Below, piece by piece: positions 37,237 to 49,889 of a stretch of 64,000 nt of DNA. This stretch comes from Toxotes chatareus. Lineage: Eukaryota; Chordata; Actinopteri; Toxotidae. The translations under genes and the position numbers were made by a program. The DNA is taken from contig CM028900.1 in the NCBI GenBank assembly GCA_016801885.1, positions 8,711,501-8,775,500 of the forward strand. Direction: 5' to 3'. Numbering within the stretch: the stretch's first letter is position 1; each line of letters starts with the position of its first letter. The notes below the pieces were generated by a model. That model was given only the letters and a program-made list of their open reading frames with translations, had not been told where the DNA came from and did no database searches.

Positions 37237-39796
37237 GCATGAGTTTTTCCATAATCATAAGTGTATTTAGTTCTTTTGTTGTTAATAAGATAGATAATGG
37301 ACATGTTTTATAACACACATACAGTACAACTGCTTAGACAGTGTGTATGTATGTGTGTATTTAAAAAAGCAGAATTAGAAAGATGGCAAAACAACTGTAA
37401 TAAGTATTTTGTTCATGTGCTTTTTTTCCACAGCAGACATTTTGACATGTCACAGTACAAATAGCATGTGTAAATAAGAGAATTAATTAATTTAGCTGAA
37501 TTTGAACTGGAGCAGAGGATGGTCCAGATCATGAGTTAATTACTGTAATAATGTGTTTTTATTTACTCTTTGTTTACAACTTTAAAGTGAAACAGATTGA
37601 TGATCAGCATCTCTGTAACTCTTGGTTATTCAGTTTTAACATTGCATTTTTATTTTTTTTTTTATTCCACCAATAATTCACAGCAGGTCAAGTGACTGAA
37701 ATCATTTTAGTCCCACTTCTTCCTGCATGTTGTGCCATCCTTTGACTACTTCATAGCCATCCTCAAAAATTTCTTTAAATACTATTTTATAACATTAGCA
37801 TTCAGAGTTACAGGACAGGAGAGAGAAAGAGTGGGCTGTACTACAAATGAGAGGAGACAGGATCAGGGGCCACTGCTGAGCTAATATCCTCTGTATTGTC
37901 TTTGGAAACTTGGAGGATTTAACAACCTGAGGAGGAGTTTGTGTTCTTCAGTTACACATACATCCTCAAAGGTGGCCGCAAATAAGTTCAACCTGCATTA
38001 AAACCTGCATTTGTTGATTTTGTTTGGATGAGCTGTAACGAAGCACTGACACATTATCAATCACCTTTCAGAGAGTAACTGAACACCCTCTGAGAGTCTT
38101 GTTTTTGCTGAACTTTAGTGGTGGCACCTCTCATCTTCCTGCAGTGATGCTGACCTGTCCTTTCTTTGTCAGGTGTGGTTATAGGTGCAGCAGAGCCTGA
38201 CCACACCTCTGATAAGTGCTGGGTGTGGCTGAGGGGTGAAACAGGCTTAAAACTTTCACTCAGAGAGGGCAGAAAAACTCCGCTTCTCAGCCTGATTTAC
38301 TCTTTAAGTTGATGTAGTGAACTTTTTTGGCAAATAGTTGCTTATTCATACATCAAGCTGATTCAGAGCAACATTATGATTTATTTGCAGTGGTGTCTCT
38401 GGCCACCTGATGAATTAAAGTCCAGAATTCACTCTTAATAGCTCTGCTTTAATCAGCTCCTTTGTCAACTCCTGAGGGAATTATCTGGCACTTGAGCTGC
38501 AAAATGCTCCACTGTGTTCACAAGCCAGTCGTCAGCTGTGTCTGTCAGCTGTTAAGAGCTGGTTAGGGAAATAGCTGCTGGCTGTGACCAAAAACAACGC
38601 TGATGAGAGCTGCAACTTGAGGGACAGAACACCAAAATAATGACATGAAAGACCCTAAAAAGCGGAGGCTAACTGCAGAGTTAGGTGATAATTCTGTGTG
38701 GGGTCATGACTATGAGCAAAACCTTTAAATAAATTTAAAGAAGTTTGTGTCCATGATAACAATATTACTGGCAGCAGGGAGACATGGTTGCAGTGGGGGA
38801 ATTTTGAATCATCACTAGTATTTCTAAAATCCTTGTTCCAGCCATGGCTAGGAAATAATATTTTACCATCTGCATTACAGCTGCTAATACTATTACCATT
38901 ATCACCACTAACATTACCACTGCTACTAGTATTACCACTATTTATCGTCATGGACTGAGATGTGCAAGAGCAAATAAGAGCAAACATCACAGTTTCTCCT
39001 CCTCCAATAGTTTTGCATGCAAACAAAGCATGTTACCTGTGGATATTATCTGGGCGTTTCTTGAACTGGCCCCTCCTCTCAGTGAGTGTTGAAAGGTGAG
39101 ACATTTGAAACTCAGATGGCTTTGTTATTTACCTTGACAGCAGCCAGTTCTTTTCCGAGTAATAAAAATGAAATAGCCTCCACGGTGCTGGTTGTTCATA
39201 GCCTTGGTGGACTACTGTACCTGCAACACGTGACACACAATGGAGAGGGAAATGAAAGGAAATGCTGCTCAGCCCCTAACATGTAATAATGACAGTGAAA
39301 GGTAAGCTTCATGTTGACAAGGTGTTCTCTCTGACTACATGCGTCATCTTTCTTTTGCTGAGTTTCTAATTGGTTTTTAGATGTTTATTCTTGCTGTTTC
39401 CTTCCTGGCTACCAGTTATTTACATCACTGTCTTTCCTCAACAACTCCCTGTGTTTGAACGTAATTATTTTCACTTGACAAACTTATAAAGCTGCTACCA
39501 GGCTTATCAGAAATATCATAGCTTAGCACTGTTTTGCAGGGGGAAAAAAAACATGACATTTTCTTGGTTATTTTTTTAGCTTGAATTTTGCCACTTGCTC
39601 CTAATCCCCCTTGACAGTAATTTAAAACGTACCCGTCATCCAGCTTCGGCATTGGATCTCCCCGCTCCAGAAACCCTACCCAGTGGAGGCTGTTGTAGTG
39701 TCTGTCATCAGGGAATAGAGAAGAGAAAGGAGGGGGGGGTGACCCCCCTGTCAGTTCTTTCTTCACAGTATTCATCAGCTTTGTTCATTCATTTGT
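37237..39796. other. Intergenic DNA upstream of grtp1; first grtp1 exon probably here
   Basis: ADPRHL1 sits between DCUN1D2 and GRTP1 in human; no exons resembling an ADP-ribosylhydrolase were seen. A short first exon of grtp1 is expected in this stretch but I could not identify it. The antisense frame 38655-39026 overlaps degenerate ATT/ACC triplet repeats (38880-38945) and is unlikely to be a gene. Confidence 0.5.
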
Positions 39797-39831
39797 GTGT
39801 GGTTCTGGATTGTGTGGATTTGTCCCAGCAG

Positions 39832-42800
39832 GATTGACCCCTATGGCTTTGAGAGGCATCATGATTTTGAATCCTACAAGGAGATGATGAAGGAGTATGT
39901 ACCTGTCCTCAACAGAAGGTCCATGAGATGGTCCAAGCTCCTTCAAGAGAAACCTCATGTAGAGAAGAATTTGACAGGTACAAGACACATGCATTCAAAC
40001 ACACCAGTGCTTTGTTTTGGTGCCTTCTGGTGCTCTGCAGTTGTGTGATGTGGTTATAAAATCTCTTTTGGAAGTGAAGAGGTATGTGCGTAAAGGTGTG
40101 CCCAGTGAGCACCGTGCCAGGATCTGGATGGCAGCTAGTGGTGCCCAGGAACAACTGGAGAGTAACCCAGGTTATTACCAGTCCCTGCTATCAATGGAGC
40201 ATGACACCAAGCTGAAGGAAACTATTCGTACAGGTGAGACAACACCGTCTTTCCACCCTTCCTACAATCCATTAGTACGTCAACAAACCATGCAAACCTC
40301 AATTTCTCTCAACACTTAAATTGGATTAAATTAGTAAATATAAATCTCATTTTTTGGCAGATATGCACAGGACCTTTCCTGACAATGTCCTCTTCAAGAG
40401 CAAAGCCGAGCCAAGCCTCCAGAGGGCTCTATACAATGTGCTGCTGGCCTATGGACACCATAATAAGGAAGTGGGGTACTGTCAGGTGAGACAAACAAAG
40501 CTGACTCACCTGTCTCATATCATTACATCTGTTTACCTAAAGCAAAAAACTGTCTGGTTCCTTATGTACTGAAATACATGTGTAGCATTGTCCCCAGATA
40601 AATCTTTCACAACTTACTGTGCTATATTCATTGGTCCCCGTTTGCTCCCTATACAACAAAATCCAACTCATATTTTGATGTAGATTGTAGTCAAAACTTT
40701 TAGCTCAAGATACTACACAAGTACTCCCACTTTGGATTAAATAAAGACAGAATGAATAATTGGGGGTACTCATTACAAAAATGACAGGTTATCATTCGAG
40801 TATGTCGTCACAACTATTTTAAAAAGCCGGGACAGACGTTCTTGCTGCAGAGATTTCTAAGTTAAATTCCCTAAAAACAAATCCATCTCCTGAATATGTA
40901 TTTTTGTCTGCAAAGTCAGTGACCTACAGTCTTTACATTACCTCTGTCTCTGTTTATTCCAGGGCATGAACTTCATTGCAGGATACCTCATCATCATCAC
41001 CAAAGATGAGGAAAAATCCTTCTGGCTCATGGATGCGTTGTTGGGCAGGATACTCCCAGGTTGAGTGTTTCTTTTACTCCTCACACACACAATTAATGTC
41101 CCTACACACTCTGCCTGATCAGAGGCCGCTCAAGTTGAAGGTGGGCATGGCTATCACAAAACTAACAGGAGAGTGATTGAGATGCTTGCAATCAAGCTGA
41201 TCAAGCTCAGCCTGCACACAAAGTCCTGAGAAAAGGTCCAGCATAAGTGAAAACACCTGTTGGGGTGAACCAAGGGCGTTAAGGGTCTTTTGCTTTACTT
41301 TAAGTGAATATGTACCAATGGAAAAATCAAAGAAACAGGAGATTAAAGCAAAACAAACACATGGATGTTTAAACACATAAAATAACTAAAACTCCATAAT
41401 TTAGTTAATGTAGGAGTCCTCTGTTAGAGAGAAGATGCAAAAAGCTTGTCTTTTTGCAGCATAAAGTTAGTGAAAACAGGCTCAGTATAAGTATAAACAT
41501 GTTTTAAAATCTATTCTATAATTTATTGGATTGATTTAAATTAGTTGGCGGAAGTGTGGGGAATGCAAACAAAACTTTTAACACATTTAAACACATTTAT
41601 CTTTTTGGGACAGACCTGGGAGCAGCACAGTACAGTAGCTAAACCTCTGTGTGACAATGGTCTGTATTTTGTCCTGTTTATGAGGAGAAGAAAGACTAGA
41701 TCCTATCTTTATGAGAGAGAGACAAAATGTTGTTTCAGCTGTTTTCCTTATATGCAGCTCAAAGGTAAGATCAACAATAACATCCAATTTTATTTGCCTG
41801 TGGTGTAATATGCTGTGTTTTAGTCCAGAAATGTCAGAAATTGATTTATAAGGTAATTACAACAGCAACAATATTTGTAATAACAGCTAAAGTTGTGGCT
41901 TTCCACTGAAATAGATTTGGTTTTGATCTGATTTTTAAAAAAAATAGTGATCTCATCTAAATGTGGGATATTGTAGACTACTACAGCCCGGCCATGTTGG
42001 GCCTGAAGACTGACCAGGAGGTTCTTGGGGAGTTGGTGAAGGCTAAAGCCCCTGCAGTAGGACAGCTCATGGCCCTGTATCCCGGCATATGGACCCTGGT
42101 TGTGTCACGCTGGTTCATCTGCCTCTACATAGACATACTGCCAATTGAGGTGCGAAAAAGTTGGTGTTTAATGGTAAAGACAGATAAGGATTTCAAAATG
42201 AAGTTGAAGCACATCATTTACAGACATCTTGCCTGTGTCTTGTGCTTGCAGACAGTTCTGCGGATCTGGGACTGTCTTTTCTACGAAGGCTCCAAGGTTC
42301 TTTTCCGTGTCGCACTGACGCTCATTATTTACCACCAACCGGAGATCCTGAGAGCTCGCTCTTTGCCCGATGTGTGTGAGTGCTTCAAACAGATCACCTG
42401 TGGAGCCTTCACTCTGGACTGCCACACCTTTATGCAGGTGAGATGAGCAACGATAGTCAAAAAAACACAGACTGTTATATGGGCCAGTTTCATCCTTTCA
42501 AATGAAATCTATCCAAGTTAACATTCCCATTAAAATAATGGATTTTTTTTACTTGCTTCATACAGTAGAACAGTTCTAACACCAACTGTAGCTTTCCACC
42601 ACTGGAAAACCTCTGCAAAAATACGTCTTGTTTTGTCAAAATAATTGTGCTAAACCCGAATATATTCACTTTACCATCATATCAGTTAAAGAAAAACAAT
42701 GGAACCTTAACAATTAAGTGGCTTGAATCAACAAATCTCTGGCCTTTTTTCTTGAAAAATTAAGTGGTTAATCAGTCATCTGTTCTTTGTATTTTTATAG

Positions 42801-42902
42801 AAAATCTTCACAGAACCTGGGAGTCTCTCAATGGCAACTATTGATAAACTGAGAGAGAAATGCAGACAACGAATCCTGGAGGAAGAGTCCAGACAGCCAT
42901 AA
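39832..42902 (+). CDS. grtp1: Growth hormone-regulated TBC protein 1, RabGAP
   Basis: Seven coding exons join in phase: 39832-39977, 40075-40233, 40361-40485, 40963-41059, 41977-42149, 42252-42437, 42801-42902, giving 328 residues from IDPYGFERHHDF to the stop. Human GRTP1 is 336 aa, so only the first few residues are missing; a first exon ending with two bases of an Arg codon is expected upstream. An in-frame ATG at 39797 would give an unspliced start (MWFWIVWICPS...), which looks less natural. The TBC domain has the arginine-finger motif in DMHRTFPDN and the glutamine-finger motif in GYCQGMNFIAG, so it should be an active GAP for Rab GTPases. KRYVRKGVPSEHRARIW and KTDQEVLGELV match the mammalian protein closely. 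Exon 3 uses an acceptor (TTTTGGAAG) that is purine-containing but gives the right phase. Confidence 0.93.
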
Positions 42903-43551
42903 AGTTTTGGATTCCCCATTTACTATCAGGACCTTTGGATGTGCTGAAGCTTCTCAACTAATGTCAAAAATGTTGAACCTTGTCTTTTGCTGAGGGTCCC
43001 ATGGTCCTCTGCATATATTTGCTGCTATAGATGCTTCAAGATCTTCACACCTGATGCTTTGTTTGAAGTGTTTAAATCGTCATATTATTTGTTTTCTGAC
43101 TGTGGAGAATAACAGTTGTGAGAGTATAAATTCAGTTTAATTCAGTTTGTCTGAATTAAACTGAATTCATGTCTCTAGCACAGGAGCACAGAATTAAATA
43201 ATGTTTTATTATTTGAAACGTCTATTTCAAAATACAAAGTAAAGTTAGAAGTATAGGATTTGGTGTGGTGTTTGCAGAAGACTGTGCTTCACTTTTTTAT
43301 TGTTAACAGAAACTTGATAATCTGTTCCCTGATTCAACTGGCCTCAAAAACGTCTTTGCCAAACAAAGGTTAGAAGAAGTGGTAATTTTAGTGTTACATG
43401 ATCATTTTAGGTTATTCAGTGGCTCTAAACGTGTGGCTGTATTAGCACTGTTGAGAGACAGCAAAATCAACTGAGCAGTATGAATTTTTGCAGAAAATCA
43501 ATTGTAGACAAGGGTACAATTCAAAGCTTCAAAGCTCTGATTCTTGACAAT

Positions 43552-43557
43552 AATAAA
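43552..43557 (+). terminator. Polyadenylation signal of grtp1
   Basis: AATAAA about 650 bases after the stop codon, the first clear hexamer on the plus strand. Confidence 0.5.
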
Positions 43558-44504
43558 CACATACATGATGAGCTGGTGTTTGTAACTTTAAATAACCTAC
43601 AGCCACCACAGACAGATTATGAGCATAGACTGTATAAGACATTATGATTATGAGACAATGGGCCGCTGGACACAAACCAAAACACAGCCCACCCACACAG
43701 CTGCATAAGTATTTTGTGTCTTTTCATGGTTGTTTCACATCTCTCATTTTGTGTCACTTCAGTTGTTTTAAGGGCTCCTTTTAATTATATTAGGTCCATT
43801 TTTCTTTTTATGAACACAGCAAATACATACAGAGGCTCTGGTGCAGGGGCCCCAGGGCCTGTGCCCAGTGGTGACCCCACTGACACCACCTGTGCAAATC
43901 AGAAACATGGATTGATGTAAATAGACCTTTTCCTGTGTTTATTCAGATAATTTAGCAAACATGCTTTGTGAAACAGGCTCCAAGGGGCCTGAGGACTGTT
44001 GTAACTGTCAAACATGTTTGTCAAACATCTTTGGACAACTTTCCCCCACCCTGCATTTACAGGCAGACACGCCATTTGTTAATATAAAGTTTAGTTTGAG
44101 GCAGTTACTGGAAAATGTGACAAAACTATAATAGTAAAGCACTGTATTTCATGGTCCTGTGGGTTTTCATTCCAGCCATTTAATTCAAAGACCGATTCAC
44201 ACCTCAAGGACATAAAACCTGTATGGCTGAAAAATCAACTCAAACTGGGGTTTAACGATTCAAAAAAGTAATTTAATCTGATTCTTTCCACAACAGTTTT
44301 ATCATTCAGTCTATTACACATGATAAACAAACACTATTTAAAATGGCGTAATGCATTTCCACTATTCAATATCACAATTATTTTCAAATAATGAACTGCC
44401 ACTTCTAAGCAGTCCAAACAAACAAGACCAACCGGGAACAAGTTTGACAGATAATAATCTGTATGAAGGCAAAGCAAAAAGTCAAACTGCCTTCTTCATT
44501 CACT
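43558..44504. other. Short convergent intergenic region between grtp1 and lamp1
   Basis: The two genes converge here. No exon is visible; the frame 43714-43920 has no recognised domain. Confidence 0.55.
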
Positions 44505-44510
44505 TTTATT
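44505..44510 (-). terminator. Polyadenylation signal of the lamp1-like gene
   Basis: TTTATT on the plus strand is AATAAA on the minus strand. It lies about 1.6 kb after the stop codon at 46085; another one lies near 45066. Confidence 0.45.
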
Positions 44511-45039
44511 GACCTCTCCTTTAGAAAACAGTTCAAACAAATCCATTAAAACCTTATTAAATAACTACACGATATTTAGATGAGGGAGAAACAAAAACAT
44601 AAAAAACATAAATAACTGTACTTTCTCATATTACATCAAACAATGCATATAAATGGTAATAACAGTACATGAAGGCTATGAGAGACACAAATGTCCCATA
44701 CATGGCATCACATAGTATCAGTCAATGAGCGAGTAACCTCTGTCAATATTGGCTTTAGTTAAATCCCATCCAAGTTACAGCTGGGAAGGCACTGATGAAA
44801 ACCGACCAGAGCATTTTGGCCATTTTTAATCATTACATGGGGCTGATCCTCAAGACTTTAGTGCAACTATTTTCCCTTCAGCAACCAAAATCCCAAGTGG
44901 GCTCAAACTCAGGAAAAAACAAACAAACAAACAAAACCACCCAGTGGACTTAAACAAAGCAACATAATTATGTTCTTACAGTGATCTCCTGAGCTTTTTC
45001 ATGCACTAAGCCAACAGTACCTTTTACAGATTTTTTTTT

Positions 45040-45330
45040 TTTTTTTAGCAAATCCTCGGATGTGTTTATTTTGTAACAAGAAGACGTTGTCACTTTAGGA
45101 AAAGAAAACCTTATTTGCTTTTGTGCTGGGCTGGATGAGAACATCAAAGCCATTTCAATGTCTATAGAGTGAATATCAAGCTGCAGCCAAAAGACTGTTA
45201 GCTTAGCAAGGCTAGCTGCTTCCCCCTGTTTCAACATTTTCGTGCTAAGCTAGAGTGGTACTGATCCTCTCTTCTAATTATTGGCAAGAAAGCAAATGAG
45301 CCTTTTTTCCCAGAACTCCTTCAAGTGAAA
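45040..45330 (-). repeat. Dispersed teleost repeat inside the lamp1 3' UTR
   Basis: On the minus strand, AGCTTAGCACGAAAATG, AACAGGGGGAAGCAGCTAGC and the GCAAGAAAGCAAAT-type word belong to a repeat commonly found in fish 3' UTRs (recalled, not searched). It probably contributes one of the poly(A) signals. Confidence 0.5.
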
Positions 45331-46084
45331 TGGAGAAAAACTAAAAATGCCTCCAATCCTACAAAGCTGCATCTATGAACTTCATACAGAATGTTTTGAG
45401 TATCTCTAATACGGAAAGACGGCGTTCCATCACTAATCCCAGTGGACAAAATGAATTTCTACATGTAACACACCTACTATGAAGTCACCTCACACGTCTT
45501 TTTCAGGATTAGGTTACTGTGCTTTTTCAGGAGCTCCCTAAAATCTGCAGAGTTGCAATAAAAAAAGTCAGATCTTTACTGTCTGAAGTGGATTAAAATA
45601 AGCAGGCAGAAATATTCCCTTTATAGTAACAAACCTTATTTAGGGCGAGGCCACTAAATACTTTCACCCAAGAACAAATAAGAAAAGCTACAGTAGCAAT
45701 TCCCTCAGATCCCACAATGCCTCAAAATTCCTTTCACAGAAATCATAAATAGTACAATACAACTAGAGGACTCTTGTGGACCCTCTGATCAGCATCCCAT
45801 GCTTTACATGTTAAAAACTTTTTCTTCATTTCACCACAATCTCCAAAACAAAGTCCCTTTTTTTCATGAAAGAGTGGGTCAGTTCAGAAAGCACATATCA
45901 ACCTTGCAAAGTGATAATGACTAGTGTTAATGATAAGGGCAAAGAACAAGACACAGAGAGATGAAAGAGGGAGGGACAGAGGGGTACAAGGTAGAGTATT
46001 AAGTCTCGTAACAGTGGTTAATGTCGGGGGTTGGGATAATCACGCTCCGGGCCCCGAGAGAGGACATGAGAGTGACGAGCCACC

Positions 46085-49000
46085 TCAGATGGTTTGGTAG
46101 CCAGCATGGCTCCTCTTCCTGCCGATGAGGTAGGCGAAGAGCACAATCAGGACAAGACCTGCTAAAGCTGCTCCGACTATGATGGGGATCAACATGTCAT
46201 CTTCATCCAGCTGGCATTCCTCAGCTGAGGGAGAGAGACATGTAAGGAAGGATAAGAGCAAGAGAGCAACAGATTCATTTTCTCACATTTTAGCTGTCAC
46301 AAGTGTTTACCTGCTCCAAACTGATTTCCACTTAGACCGAAGGGCTGCAGCTGCACCTGGAAGGTGTTGATGGAAAAATTCTGGGTCACTTTCAGGGTTT
46401 GCTCCTCTCTGCACATGTATGAGAACCCAAGGGAGCCCCGCAGGTAGTCCAGACTGTTGTTTTGGACTAAGACGGCATCTATGGGAATGAAAAGATGGGA
46501 GAGGGGTGTCCGGAGTTTAATGTGAGTCATGTGAAAGGAAAAAACGGATTAAAGACACATCGAAGTGAAAAAAGAAAAAAAAGTTTAGTGTGTTAATTTT
46601 GATGACTCATCTTGAACATAAATACGTCCAATTAAATGTGATTTGGGGAGGCTATCTAACCAACCCAGCCATTACATAAACCTACACTATGACTTGGATC
46701 ATAGCAGCTAGAACTTTAATTTGTTTATATGTCCAATGAATGTGGCTGAAGGCCTAGAGGATCAGTGGAGCATAACACACAAACACAACTTAACAGGTTT
46801 GATAGGAACCTAAACTAAAACAACTATATTTTTATACCTGAGACTATTAGACTAATAGATATGTCTCTACAAACATACAACTCAGAATAAATAAAATAAA
46901 ATAACACGAAGTCTCCAACAATAAATGAATGAGTAACAAATATTCACTGAGGTTTAAAAGGGAGCATTACTTTTAACTAACTAATAAAGCATTGACAAAG
47001 TTTCCTGTGCCATATTTGCCTACAATGGAAGACAGAGTCCCTTTACTGTGTAAATTTAAAATATATCAACACCAAATCACCATCACACAGAGCTACATGA
47101 GGTAGAACAGGTATGTGGGAGCTCACACACCTGTTTAGGTCCTAAATAGATGTGTGAGGTCCCATATTCTGCCTTAAGTGGAAGTTTGGGATCTAGTGCA
47201 CATTTAAAATTATGTTCTATTAGTTGACTAAGTCACAGTTGTGGTGCTACCTTTCATTCATTCCATGACTTCCCTGATTAGACTGCAAAAATGAACACTA
47301 TCTTTAGATCACAGCATAGGTTGAACACATGCTTATGAATCTGATAAAAGTTAGCTTGCATGAACTCTGGGAGGTTAAGTGCACTCACCTTTCATATCAG
47401 GCCAGTCTGCTGACAGAGACACTTCACTCAGATGATACTTATTAGACGTAGTATTCTGGAAAAACAAGTCAGCAACACTGCAGTCAAGACAGTTTTCCTC
47501 AAGCTCTAGCTGCCATCTAGTGGCTGTTTCAGGAAGTATAAGATGAAAAATAAAACTGCCCACCATACAGGCAAGCGGATAAATTTCACATGGGTTTATG
47601 CACAGGGTCGTGATGTACTAAGCAGTGAGAGCAGATGCAGTAACTTACCAGGGTGAAGGAAAAGTTGAGGCTGGTTTTGTCGGCATCCGTTATCAGCCGC
47701 AGGGAGGCGCTGTCTGGGTCACATGATCCAGAGGTCCTTGTCTTATTGGGCTGAAGGTTCAAAACACCCTGCACTGTCTGTAAATGAAATATGCAACGTT
47801 TAGCACTTAAAATTTGGCTACACTTGTAGATCCAAAAGTATTCAGACAAGGGTTGAGTGTGTTTAAGCACCTTATTTTGAGACAAAGAGCTGAAGGTGAC
47901 GTTGAGCTGAAGGCCCATGGATGCCCGCAGACAGACAGTACCATTACTGCTTTTCACCACGTAGTCTCCTCTCTCAGGTCGGCCGGGGTCCCTGTGCGGT
48001 GCAGCAGTGGTTGGGACAGTCGTAGGGGCAACAGTAGCCAAACCCTGGTGCAGAGCAGCAGCTGCAAAAGGTATTCATTTGTGAGTCAAGCGCTGCACAG
48101 ATGCACATTGTTCAGTATTAAATAAACAACATTATGAAGTAAATAATTATGTGAATAAATACATACAAAATACAGAACTTATAACAAATATTCAACCGCG
48201 GTTGTGTTTTGTTTTACAACATAGAGACAAAGTAGATTTAATATAGTTTTTTTCTTTTTGATCTCATCAACAGAAAAATGTCTTTTAATGTCAAAGTGTG
48301 AAAATATCTCTATAAAGTGATCTAAAGTAATTACATGTAAATATCCACCACCTTTTACAGGACACACCCAAATGGAAATCACCTGTGTTTAAATGAATAT
48401 CAATCACAGGATACTAGTAACTACAGCTGTCAGATAAAGGTAGTGGAGTAAGAAATACAGGCCTAAACAATTATTTTCACTATAGATTAACGAGTTGATT
48501 TTCACAGTTACACGATTAGTTGATAAAATGTCAGAAAATAGGGAAACATTTATTAATACACCAGTTTGACATGTTTATGCTAAACTGCTTGTCTTGTCCA
48601 ACCAACACCTAAAAATCAAAAGATACTCAGTGTACTATCAGAAAGAGGTTAGAAAACCTGCAAGTATTCATGTCTGAGAAGCTTGAACAAATTAATTTGG
48701 TGTTTTCGCACACAAAAAAAACTAAATTGATTATCAAAATTGTAGCAGACTATTTTTCTGTTATTTCAATCAACTTTTATTTAATGTACAATATTTGCCT
48801 CTGAAATGTAGTGAAGCTTAAATAGCATAAAACTAAAGAGCCCCTCCGCTCAAAACTGTTTTCTTTTTACTGTTGCTTCACAAGTTTAAGCTTCACTGTG
48901 CAGAATGATGTGTGTGCAGACTTTTACTGTCACTTTAAGTCTGAGTTAAAGCGTGTTCATTGAGCCAACTGTGGTCAAACACGCGTGGACACCTGAAACC

Positions 49001-49804
49001 TCCAGTGAACATTCACTGAGAATGGACTTTACCGAGAAGTATTTTGTCTCCAGCAGTAAACTTTATAAATGAATAATCTCTGCATATGAATAGACTCTGG
49101 ATTTTTAATGAAGGAGAAGGAGTAGATGTAATTTTCATTTTAATCAGACACAAAGTGCTATATTCTATTTGTGAAAACAAAAAAAAAACATCAAGAACCA
49201 CTGCACTTAGAGAGGGTCAACACCTGTCCAGATTGGACAGGTGTGAAATACTAAACAATGTTTAAAAACACAGACGTCATTATTATAAAACAGTTATATG
49301 TAGGCGTGTCAAATATAAACTACTTTAATAAGGAGAGTTTATAGATTGTTTAAAGCACTGTCAGATTCATGAGACTTTTCCCTCTATCTTTACCCTATCA
49401 CAGATCTAGATCAAAAAACAGTGTAACTAGACTTGTCAAATCTGGATTAGTAAAATGTAGAGAGTTTAAAGCACAGTCACATGTGGGAAAGCTGCTGATC
49501 GGGATCTAACCCTCAGCTTCGCTGTTTCATAAGAGAAATGTGAACTCAGCATTGTCAAATCCAAACAGCGTTTATGAGTTAAAACACTAAAGCTGCCACA
49601 CGTTAACTCACCCTAACGTTACATGTGTAGGCCTAAAGTTAGATTATCTGTGCAACTATGAACGTAGATTTGTTTTCACCCAGTCCTAGCACTGATCATC
49701 TGTGACCTTCGGGGTTTGGTAACTGTAGATGACCAATACTCACCTAAAATCAGCTGTAACGTTACTCCCAGGCTCCATAACTGGACGCCGCCGATCTGTG
49801 TCAT
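46085..49804 (-). CDS. lamp1: LAMP1-like lysosomal membrane glycoprotein with a single luminal domain
   Basis: Six coding exons on the minus strand join in phase: 49804-49744, 48061-47871, 47777-47649, 47455-47389, 46478-46311, 46224-46085, giving 251 aa; human LAMP1 is 417. Exon 1 is a signal peptide (MTQIGGVQLWSLGVTLQLIL). A short Thr/Pro/Ala hinge (VAPTTVPTTAAP) follows, then one LAMP luminal domain with four cysteines (TVCLR, GSCDP, YMCRE, EECQL) and about seven N-glycosylation sequons. The last 45 residues hold the membrane span and the tail GRKRSHAGYQTI, identical to the human LAMP1 tail, with the GYxxI signal for AP-dependent lysosome sorting. The whole first luminal domain is absent and the phases leave no gap; intron 1 (48062-49743) contains repeats, not domain-1 exons. 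Name follows tail and synteny; it could be a teleost lamp1 paralogue. Confidence 0.93.
48179..48440. mobile_element. Tc1-like terminal fragment or derived MITE
   Basis: TTGTTTTACAACATAGAGAC, GTGAAAATATCTCTA and AAAGTGATCTAAAGTAATTA recall the end region of a fish Tc1-like element. No transposase remains. Identification is from memory of the family. Confidence 0.4.
48450..48790. repeat. Degenerate copy of the GGGCTGCAAC-family repeat
   Basis: Contains GTTACACGATTAGTTGATAA, AAAATGTCAGAAAATAGG and ATTGATTATCAAAATTGTAG in the order seen in the copy family represented at 32980. The ends are eroded. Confidence 0.55.
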
Positions 49805-49889
49805 GTTTCTCCGGTTTCTCTCCGGCTGATTCACCGCTGGTCAGGACGAAATCAGTGCAGCACAGCGACAGGCAGGACGCGGCGTGTAG

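Larger units (their letters stand above)
48062..49743. other. Intron 1 of the lamp1-like gene
   Basis: Searched for the missing first luminal domain on the minus strand. Contents are a Tc1-type remnant (48179-48440), a GGGCTGCAAC-family repeat (48450-48780) and AT-rich DNA. Frames at 48179-48382 and 49013-49201 (-) do not resemble LAMP sequence. Confidence 0.6.

Noticed and set aside
38655..39026. 123-aa minus-strand frame rich in Ser/Asn/Gly
   Set aside because: It runs through degenerate ATT/ACC triplet repeats, which explains the composition.
48179..48382. Minus-strand frame considered as a possible lamp1 domain-1 exon
   Set aside because: Sequence matches a transposon-end repeat, has no LAMP cysteine pattern and no suitable splice phase.
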